NCBI GenBank assembly: GCA_016649475.1
Contig: JAENXP010000003.1
Coordinates: 1-21,122 of the forward strand
Origin: Burkholderiales bacterium
GTDB lineage: Bacteria; Pseudomonadota; Gammaproteobacteria; Burkholderiales; SG8-39
Length of the DNA: 21,122 nt
Direction of reading: 5' to 3'
Shown: positions 15,653 through 21,122 of the stretch, piece after piece
How the letters are laid out: each line of letters begins with the position of its first letter
How positions within the stretch are numbered: the first letter of the stretch is position 1
Translations under genes and position numbers: made by a program
The notes under the pieces: model-generated
Told to the model about the DNA's origin: nothing
What the model saw: only the letters and a program-made list of their open reading frames with translations
Databases searched by the model: none

Positions 15653-15668
15653 TGGCACGACCTATGCT
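15653..15668 (+). promoter_or_regulatory. Sigma-54-type (-24/-12) promoter
   Basis: TGGCACGACCTATGCT matches the RpoN consensus TGGCACG-N4-TTGCW at every defined position but one (A for the first T of TTGC). The invariant GG and GC have the correct spacing. It lies 45 bases upstream of the ATG at 15714. I see no obvious upstream activator site. Confidence 0.6.
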
Positions 15669-15713
15669 CAGGATAGGGTAAGCAAGATCGAAACTTAATA
15701 ACCGGAGAACATC

Positions 15714-16079
15714 ATGAGCACCACCACCCTGACGATGAACACCCCCGAACTGGCACTCGCAGCACTGGAAGCAGCAGCCGAAAAGTTCAACACCGCTACC
15801 GAGCATCTGACTCTTGTGACCAGGACAGCGCTGATGCTCGTCGCCGGTCCGCTCCTGGGCCTGGCGTTCGTAATCGCACTGCCGCTCGCGAGCATCATGC
15901 TGACCGCGTACTACGGCGGGAAACTGATTGCAGCCCACTGGGCGACCATAGCCAAGCACGTCAAGAACGTGGCGCTGTTCTTCGCCGCACCGTTCGTCGG
16001 CCCGGCCTACATCATCGCGCTCCCGTTCGTCGGCTTCGGCACGCTGGTCTACATGGGAGTGAAAGCGGCCCGGAAATAA
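15714..16079 (+). CDS. Small membrane protein of unknown function
   Basis: 121 residues that I do not recognise. Residues 1-42 are soluble, with an alanine/glutamate-rich helix (LALAALEAAAEKF). Two hydrophobic segments follow: about 40-68 (ALMLVAGPLLGLAFVIALPL) and about 87-115 (VALFFAAPFVGPAYIIALPF). They share a repeated G/P-L..AFVIALPL versus GPAYIIALPF pattern, suggesting an internal duplication or hairpin pair, and the protein ends in a basic VKAARK tail. It stands alone, behind a sigma-54-like promoter and an ATG with a CGGAGA ribosome binding site 7 bases away. A bidirectional terminator follows 31 bases after the stop. The sigma-54 link suggests a stress or nitrogen-type response. The gene looks real from its signals and composition, although the function is unknown. 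Confidence 0.75.
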   Translation: MSTTTLTMNTPELALAALEAAAEKFNTATEHLTLVTRTALMLVAGPLLGLAFVIALPLASIMLTAYYGGKLIAAHWATIAKHVKNVALFFAAPFVGPAYIIALPFVGFGTLVYMGVKAARK

Positions 16080-16110
16080 TATCGACCCGCTGTAGTCTAG
16101 GCTGGCAAGA

Positions 16111-16132
16111 AAACGGCCCTTCGGGGCCGTTT
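16111..16132. terminator. Bidirectional intrinsic terminator
   Basis: AAACGGCCC (16111-16119) and GGGCCGTTT (16124-16132) form a 9-bp stem with a stable TTCG loop. The minus-strand read ends in GTTTTCTT, a good U-tract; the plus side ends in GTTTC. It sits between the converging membrane-protein gene and the AraC-type gene and can serve both. The remaining bases to 16276 contain nothing I recognise. Confidence 0.8.
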
Positions 16133-16276
16133 CGCATCTGGCCCCGGCGAGCTGAAGGGCGCGGCGATGAACGCCGCCCGGATGCTGAGCCCGCAGGGTC
16201 CGCTGCTGCCGGCCGGGGTGATCGGCGTGAAAAAAAGATCAGCGGCTGGATAGTCTGCGCCGGTTCTATCCTGCGG

Positions 16277-17194
16277 CTACGGCCAATCGGCGTAGGTTGA
16301 AGGCGGGAGGATCTGGCTTTCTTTCGTGGCATCGCGCGCGACCTTGCGGTAGCCCGCCGGTGTGAATCCGGTGCGCTGCTTGAAGAAGCGGCTGAAGTGT
16401 GGCGGGCTGCTGAAGCCGAGGTCGTCGGCCAGCGCCTCTATGCTGAGGCCGGAGCGCGCCAAGCGCAGACTGGCTTCGTGGGTAAGGCGGTCGTGCAGCA
16501 GGTCGAGCGGGGTACGTTGCAGCATGCGCACGCAGGTATCGTGCAGGCGGTCGTGCGACACCGCAAGCGATCTGGCGTAGTCCGCGATCTTCCAACGGTC
16601 GCGGAAGTGGGTCTCGACCAGGTGACGGAATTTCACCAGCAGCACCGAGTGGCTGTGGAAACCCTGGCGCGTGTCGTCTTCCAGTCCCGACAGGCGCCAG
16701 CAATGCACCAGGATCAGCGCGACGTGGGCCGTCAGGAAGCTCCATGAACCGCGCTCGCCGAGTTTTCCCTCGCGCGCGATCGCCGCGAAGGATAGTGCTA
16801 CCTCGCCCAGCACTGACGCCGGCGCAATGGCGCTTGCCACCGAGGCGCGCTCGTTGAGCGCACGCAGATGGATCGATTCCACACCCTGGCCGATCGCATC
16901 CCTGACCAGCATGTCGGACAGCGTGAGCAGCTCGCCGCTGGAACCCGCCGCGACGCGCAGGTAGTGTCCCGGCTGGATCGGCAGCCACAGCAGACAGGGC
17001 GCGAGCAGGGCGATCGTTTCGCCCGCACCGCCGATGGCGCCCTCGCCCGAGCTCAGCAGAACGGCGGCGCGCGAGGCATCGCGATGCTCCGCCTGCAAGG
17101 TATAGCGGCGCACGTGCAGAGCCGAACTCAGCGTCTGTGCGCTGGCGTGGTTGTTGAGGTTCAGGCGATAAACGCCAGCCGCCGGTTCCGCCAC
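16277..17194 (-). CDS. AraC/XylS-family transcriptional regulator
   Basis: 305 residues from the chosen start. The C-terminal 100 residues hold the two AraC helix-turn-helix motifs: the first near WKIADYARSLAVSHDRLHDT and the second near LSIEALADDLGFSSPPHFSR, followed by FFKQRTGFTPAGYRK. The latter is the family signature. The N-terminal part should be a cupin-like ligand-binding domain. I chose the GTG at 17194 because a GGAAGGGGG sequence lies just upstream. A TTG eight codons earlier (17218) is in frame but has no ribosome binding site. It is divergent from the livK transporter operon across 375 bases, which suggests control of transport and perhaps of the bam genes. AraC proteins of aromatic pathways (PobR/HpaA-like) are typical, but the inducer is not evident. 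Confidence 0.88.
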   Translation of the reverse strand: MAEPAAGVYRLNLNNHASAQTLSSALHVRRYTLQAEHRDASRAAVLLSSGEGAIGGAGETIALLAPCLLWLPIQPGHYLRVAAGSSGELLTLSDMLVRDAIGQGVESIHLRALNERASVASAIAPASVLGEVALSFAAIAREGKLGERGSWSFLTAHVALILVHCWRLSGLEDDTRQGFHSHSVLLVKFRHLVETHFRDRWKIADYARSLAVSHDRLHDTCVRMLQRTPLDLLHDRLTHEASLRLARSGLSIEALADDLGFSSPPHFSRFFKQRTGFTPAGYRKVARDATKESQILPPSTYADWP

Positions 17195-17569
17195 GCTCCC
17201 CCTTCCCGATTCGGACAATTGGATCAGCTTACCAAAATACTACAAGCCCTCCCCAAAACATGCGAATTGCACGATGGTGTTTCCTCGGCAGCTAGTCCGC
17301 TGGGCACAGCCATCCCGTCCTCTACTGCCGGCAGTGACTCACGCTGGCGCTACGCCGCGCTGCGGCAGTGCAGCATCAATCCACCAAAATTGTGTCAGCT
17401 TTGCCATAAATTTGTCATTGTGAGTGCCGCGCATCAACTCTAGAGTTTGGCTAGAAGGCGCGAGGTCTGCCGTCCGGAAAATTTGGGCGGCGGCGGACAG
17501 GTGACCTTCGCATGCATTCCACGCCTTCGGCTGTGGGATAGACAAGAAAACGGATAGGAGGAGACAACC
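17195..17569. promoter_or_regulatory. AraC-type regulator/livK divergent intergenic region
   Basis: No gene is seen in these bases. TTGTGA (17418-17423) and TAGAGT (17441-17446) with a 17-base spacer form a possible sigma-70 promoter for livK, about 125 bases before its start. TACTACAA at 17236-17243 also occurs on the minus strand at 11038-11031, inside the near-palindrome of the bamB control region; an operator shared by both is conceivable but weakly supported. An AGGAGG ribosome binding site precedes livK. The middle of the region holds nothing else distinctive. Confidence 0.35.
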
Positions 17570-18793
17570 ATGCATACAGGCATACTCAGGGCCTTATCGA
17601 CGTCGGTAGCAGTCATCATGGCGGCCGGCCTGATCGCCTCGGCCCACGCCGCGGAAATCAAGTCCATCCGCATCGGCGCCTCGGCGGCGAAGACCGGCCC
17701 CAACGCAGCCGGTGCGGCAGTGACCCATTGGCCCAATGTCAAACTGTGGGTCGATCAGGTCAACAAGAAAGGCGGCATCATGCTCAAGTCGGCCGGCAAC
17801 AAGCGCGTGCCGATCGAACTGATCGAGTATGACGACCGCTCTTCCAACGACGACGCGGTCAAATCCGTCGAGCGCCTCGCCACCGAGGACAAGGCCGACT
17901 TCATCATCGCACCCTGGGGTACCGGCACCAACCTCGCCGTGGCACCGATATTCGCCAAGTACGGCTATCCGCAGCTGGCGGTCACCGCGGTCACCGACAA
18001 GGGACCGGAACTCGCCAAGCGCTGGCCGAACAGCTTCTGGCTGCTGGGCGGCGGCAAACACATGGCCTCCAGCCTCGTCGACCTGCTGAAGAAGATGAAC
18101 GCCGAAGGCAAGATCGGCAAGAAGGTGGCGATGATCCACGTCGCCGACGGATTCGGTCTGGACATGGTTGCCGGCGCCAGGCCGGCGCTCAAGGCGGCGG
18201 GCTTCGATGTCGCGTATGACAAGTCCTATCCGCTAGGCACGCAGGATCTGTCGCCGGTGGTCAACGAGATCAAGGGCCTGGGCCCCGATGTATTCATCGC
18301 CTTCAGCTATCCGCCCGGCACCTTCGGGCTGACTGCGCTGTCGAAGATCGCAGGTTTCAATCCCAAGGTGTTCTACGTCGGCGTCGGCGCGGCCTTCCCC
18401 GTGTACCGCGACAAGTTCAAACCCGAGGCCATCGAGGGCGTGATGGGCACCGGCGGCTGGGACGCGGCGTCGCCAAAGATCCAGGAGTACATCAAGCTGC
18501 ACAAGGAGGTGAACGGAGCCGAGCCCGACGCGTGGGCAAGCTCAGTCGAGTACGCCTCCCTCGAGATGCTGCAGCAGGCCATCGAGAAAGTCGGCTCGCT
18601 CGACCGCAAGGCGGTGGTCAAGGCGCTGCAGACCATGGAGTTCGACACCGTCATCGGCAAGGTCAGGCTCAAGGGCAATGTCCGCGCGAACCCCTGGGCC
18701 GTCGGTCAGTGGCAGGACGGAAAATTCTACGGCCTGGCGCCGACCAAGCTGCCCGGCGCGCACGCGCCCATCGCCAAGCCCGCATGGAAGTGA
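17570..18793 (+). CDS. livK: Periplasmic substrate-binding protein of a branched-chain amino-acid-type ABC transporter
   Basis: 407 residues. A signal peptide is clear: basic start, hydrophobic TSVAVIMAAGLIAS core, and an AHA|AEI cleavage region around residues 27-28. The mature protein begins IKSIRIGASAAKTGPNAAG, typical of LivK/Leu-binding family proteins, and continues with the Venus-flytrap layout (DDRSSNDDAVKSVERL, then a hinge around ILAPWGTG-like IIAPWGTGTN). The ligand is not decided by the sequence. Liv-type binding proteins near aromatic-degradation genes often bind benzoate-like acids. The ATG at 17570 has an AGGAGG site. It is the first gene of the livKHMG unit, separated from livH by a 71-base gap with strong stem-loops that may keep its mRNA more abundant than the permease mRNA. 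Confidence 0.9.
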   Translation: MHTGILRALSTSVAVIMAAGLIASAHAAEIKSIRIGASAAKTGPNAAGAAVTHWPNVKLWVDQVNKKGGIMLKSAGNKRVPIELIEYDDRSSNDDAVKSVERLATEDKADFIIAPWGTGTNLAVAPIFAKYGYPQLAVTAVTDKGPELAKRWPNSFWLLGGGKHMASSLVDLLKKMNAEGKIGKKVAMIHVADGFGLDMVAGARPALKAAGFDVAYDKSYPLGTQDLSPVVNEIKGLGPDVFIAFSYPPGTFGLTALSKIAGFNPKVFYVGVGAAFPVYRDKFKPEAIEGVMGTGGWDAASPKIQEYIKLHKEVNGAEPDAWASSVEYASLEMLQQAIEKVGSLDRKAVVKALQTMEFDTVIGKVRLKGNVRANPWAVGQWQDGKFYGLAPTKLPGAHAPIAKPAWK

Positions 18794-18818
18794 GCCAGGC
18801 AGTCGTCCACTGAGACCA

Positions 18819-18855
18819 CAGGGCCGCCGTCGATAGCGGCGGCCCTGCTATCGAC
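18819..18855 (+). promoter_or_regulatory. Overlapping alternative hairpins between livK and livH
   Basis: Hairpin 1 has 11-bp GC-rich arms, CAGGGCCGCCG (18819-18829) and CGGCGGCCCTG (18837-18847), with a 7-base loop. Hairpin 2 pairs GTCGATAGC (18829-18837, the loop of hairpin 1) with GCTATCGAC (18847-18855). They cannot form together. No T-run follows. This looks like an mRNA-protecting or attenuator-like element that sets the livK to livH ratio. Confidence 0.6.
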
Positions 18856-18864
18856 GATGCTGCG

Positions 18865-19734
18865 ATGCTGACCGTCATTGTCGTGACCAGCCTGCTGCTG
18901 GGGAGCGCCTACGCCCTGATGGCGATGGGCCTGACCATACAGTACGGCGTGGCACGCATCCTCAACCTGTCGACCGGTGAAACCCTGGTCGGCGCAGCCT
19001 TCGCGTCGTTCTGGCTGTTCACCGTAGCCAAGCTGAGTCCGCTGCTGAGCTTGTTCGTCATCACGCCGGCGGCCTTCGTCCTCAACTGGCTGATCTACCG
19101 CTATCTGCTGACGCCGCTGGTGCGGCGCGCGAAAAACCGCGGCATGCTCGAGGCCGACAGCATCCTCGCCACCTTCGGCCTGCTGTTCGTCATTCAGGGC
19201 CTGATGCTCGCAGGCTTCGGCGGCAACTACTACAGTTACTCCTTTCTGGACCAGCCGATTAATCTGCTCGGCCACCCCTTCGGCCTCAACCGCGCAGTCG
19301 CCTTCGCCGTTGCCGCCGCGGTTGCGCTCGGCCTCTATCTCGGACTCAATCGCACGCGCCAGGGCATGGCGATCCGCGCCGTCGCGGCGGATCCGGTCGC
19401 CGCCGGGCTGGTAGCGATCGACGTGCCGCGCGCCGCAGCCTTTGCCTTCGCGCTCGGCGGCGCGCTGACCGCCTGCGGCGGCAGCCTGCTCTCCATGTTT
19501 CTCACCTTCAACGCCTCGATGGGCGTGGTGTTCACCATGAAGGCCCTGATCGTCGTGATCATGGGCGGCGTCGGCGATATCCGCGGCGCAGTGATCGCCG
19601 CCCTGCTGCTGGCGCTGGTGGAAACCCTGGTGGCCTCGCTGGTCGATCCCGGCCTGACGCTGGCGGCGACCTACCTGCTGTTCGTGCTCACCCTGCTGTT
19701 CCGGCCGCAGGGCATCATGGGCAAACACGCATGA
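18865..19734 (+). CDS. livH: Liv-type ABC transporter permease LivH
   Basis: 289 residues, the usual LivH length, with many hydrophobic segments. Family marks include the start LLLGSAYALMAMGLTIQYGVARILNLSTGE and the cytoplasmic EAA-type loop NRTRQGMAIRAVAADPVAAGL, which contacts the ATPase. It forms the membrane channel together with LivM. The ATG at 18865 lacks a good ribosome binding site; an in-frame alternative, the ATG three codons earlier at 18856, is also weak. It lies directly after alternative hairpins (18819-18855), so initiation may depend on mRNA structure. The stop overlaps the livM start in an ATGA arrangement. Confidence 0.9.
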   Translation: MLTVIVVTSLLLGSAYALMAMGLTIQYGVARILNLSTGETLVGAAFASFWLFTVAKLSPLLSLFVITPAAFVLNWLIYRYLLTPLVRRAKNRGMLEADSILATFGLLFVIQGLMLAGFGGNYYSYSFLDQPINLLGHPFGLNRAVAFAVAAAVALGLYLGLNRTRQGMAIRAVAADPVAAGLVAIDVPRAAAFAFALGGALTACGGSLLSMFLTFNASMGVVFTMKALIVVIMGGVGDIRGAVIAALLLALVETLVASLVDPGLTLAATYLLFVLTLLFRPQGIMGKHA

Positions 19735-20693
19735 TCTTCACTATGCAGCGCCGCGAGGTCGCGACCATGATCGCCGCCGCCGCCGCGCTGGCCGTGCTCG
19801 CCGGCCTGCCGCTCGCCGACGACGGCTTCTGGCTCGCGCTGGGCATTTCCATCGCCGGCTACGTGGCAATGGCCACTGCGTGGGCGCTGTTCTCGGGTCC
19901 GACCAACTACGTTTCGCTCGCCACTGCTGCATTTTTCGGCAGCGGCGCCTACGTGGTCTCCGCGCTCGCCGAGACTGCGCCCTGGCCGGTGGTCCTGATT
20001 GCCGCGGCCGGCCTCGGCGCGCTGCTCGCGTTCGCGGTAGGCATTGCCACGCTGCGCCTGTCCGGCGTGCATTTCGTGATTTTCACTTTCGGCCTGGCCG
20101 AACTGATCCGCCAACTGGTCACCTGGTACCAGACCACCGTTACCGGATCGGTCGGGCGCTATATCTTCGTCGAAATCTCGGCGGCCCAGATCTACTGGCA
20201 ATTGCTCGCGCTGTGCGGGCTCACCTACTTCATCGGCTGGGCGATCGGGCGCTCGCGCCTGGGCTTCGCGCTGCGCGTGATCGGCGACGACGAGACCGTT
20301 GCCGCGCACAGCGGCATCGACACCGCCCGTTGCAAGGTGCTGCTGTTCTGCATCAGCGGCACGCTGATCGCGCTGGTAGGCGCCGTCATGGCGCCGCGCT
20401 TCACCTACATTGAGCCCTCGATCGCCTATGGCTCGATGGTGTCCTTCCAGGTGGTGATCATGGCGCTGCTCGGCGGCGCGCGCCGCCTCTGGGGACCGCT
20501 GGTCGGCGTCCTGCCGTTTGCCCTGCTCTACGAATTCATTTCGGGACGCTTTCCGAACCATACCCACCTGCTGCTCGGCATTGCCTTCCTGCTGATCGTC
20601 TATTTCGTGCCGCAGGGTGTTTCCGGCCTGCTCGGAGCCGCCTGGACGCGGATGCCGTGGCGGCGGGCTGAAGCCGCGGGGAGCGAGCCGTGA
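19731..20693 (+). CDS. livM: Liv-type ABC transporter permease LivM
   Basis: 320 residues of the LivM family. About eight to nine hydrophobic segments are present. Family marks include the NYVSLATAAFFGSGAYV stretch, the SGVHFVIFTFGLAELIRQL segment and the RSRLGFALRVIGDDETVAA loop, the coupling helix for LivG/F. Late TM segments end in YFVPQGVSGLLG. It should make the heterodimeric channel with LivH. It starts by four-base overlap with livH and ends with a GTGA overlap with livG, so the genes are coupled. Confidence 0.9.
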   Translation: MIFTMQRREVATMIAAAAALAVLAGLPLADDGFWLALGISIAGYVAMATAWALFSGPTNYVSLATAAFFGSGAYVVSALAETAPWPVVLIAAAGLGALLAFAVGIATLRLSGVHFVIFTFGLAELIRQLVTWYQTTVTGSVGRYIFVEISAAQIYWQLLALCGLTYFIGWAIGRSRLGFALRVIGDDETVAAHSGIDTARCKVLLFCISGTLIALVGAVMAPRFTYIEPSIAYGSMVSFQVVIMALLGGARRLWGPLVGVLPFALLYEFISGRFPNHTHLLLGIAFLLIVYFVPQGVSGLLGAAWTRMPWRRAEAAGSEP

Positions 20694-21122
20694 GCGCGAC
20701 ACCGCTGCTCGCCGTTGCCGGACTCAGCAAGGCTTTCGGCGGCCTGCTCGCGGTCAACCAGATTTCCTTCGACGTGCATCAGGGGGAGATACTCGGCTTG
20801 CTCGGCCCCAACGGCTCGGGCAAGACCACGCTGCTCAATCTGGTATCGGGCGCGCTGCGTCCGAACCAGGGCACGGTGAGCCTCGCCGGCCGCGTACTCA
20901 CCGGTCTCGCTCCCCATCGCATCGCCCGCGCCGGCGTGTCGCGCACCTTCCAGCTGGTGCGCATGCTGCCCTCGCTCTCGGCCCTGGAGAACGTCATGGT
21001 CGGCGCGGTGTTCGGCCCGCAGAGAGTCTGGGGCGAACCAGCCGAAGCCTGCGCACGCGCCCTGCTCGTACGCGTCGGCCTCGGCGGGCGCGAACACCTG
21101 CACCCCGATGCGATGACCTACA
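20690..21122 (+). CDS. livG: Liv-type ABC transporter ATPase LivG, N-terminal part
   Basis: About 144 codons are visible before the window ends. The GTG start at 20690 overlaps the livM stop by four bases. The protein reads LAVAGLSKAFGGLLAVNQIS, then Walker A GPNGSGKTT (about residue 43-51), and continues with the Q-loop segment SRTFQLVRMLPSLSALENVM, a LivG hallmark. The signature and Walker B motifs lie beyond the edge. It energises uptake with a partner LivF, expected just to the right. The start and reading frame are clear from codon-by-codon translation. Confidence 0.92.
   Translation, partial: MSATPLLAVAGLSKAFGGLLAVNQISFDVHQGEILGLLGPNGSGKTTLLNLVSGALRPNQGTVSLAGRVLTGLAPHRIARAGVSRTFQLVRMLPSLSALENVMVGAVFGPQRVWGEPAEACARALLVRVGLGGREHLHPDAMTY

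Noticed and set aside
1..21122. CRISPR array, rRNA or insertion sequence
   Set aside because: No regularly spaced repeats, rRNA-like segments or transposase genes are seen.

Overview
The window (about 21.1 kb, high G+C) carries a near-complete gene set for a tungsten-type, ATP-independent class II benzoyl-CoA reductase (Bam complex). It also carries a second, divergent BamB/BamC-like pair with a linked HD-domain protein, an AraC-family regulator, and a branched-chain-amino-acid-type (Liv) ABC transporter running off the right edge. The G+C content, gene style and flanking gene types suggest a proteobacterium that degrades aromatic compounds anaerobically. A betaproteobacterium is my guess, but nothing in the window fixes the taxonomy. 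Class II BCR systems are best known from obligate anaerobes such as Geobacter and sulfate reducers or syntrophs.

Layout. At 1-76 (-) is the N-terminus of a probable ferritin/rubrerythrin-like protein. From 10848 down to 174 (-) runs a collinear set in the canonical order bamB-C-D-E-F-G-H-I: W-enzyme catalytic subunit, polyferredoxin, HdrD-like, double HdrA-like, MvhD-like, NuoE-, NuoF- and NuoG-like subunits. Overlaps or short gaps join most genes. Two longer gaps (8172-8294 and 2534-2626) and the gap after bamI hold stem-loops. From 10849 to 11264 lies an AT-rich divergent control region. From 11265 to 14710 (+) is a second module: an HD-domain/zinc-ribbon protein, a BamB paralogue with altered active-site loops, and a BamC paralogue.

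From 14868 to 16079 (+) are a YbaK-type deacylase-like gene, flanked by an 18-bp direct repeat, and a small membrane protein behind a sigma-54-like promoter. A bidirectional terminator separates them from an AraC-type regulator (16277-17194, -). From 17570 to the end (+) lie livK-livH-livM-livG (partial), for uptake of an amino-acid-like or aromatic carboxylate ligand.

Working model. The Liv-type transporter may import an aromatic acid under control of the AraC-type regulator. A ligase outside the window would make the CoA thioester. BamB-BamC would reduce the ring, driven by the large BamD-I electron-transfer assembly, which combines NADH-dehydrogenase-like and heterodisulfide-reductase-like parts and is thought to support electron bifurcation. 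The second BamB/BamC pair may share this electron supply while acting on a different substrate. No bamA, bamQ, bamR or CoA ligase genes are in the window.
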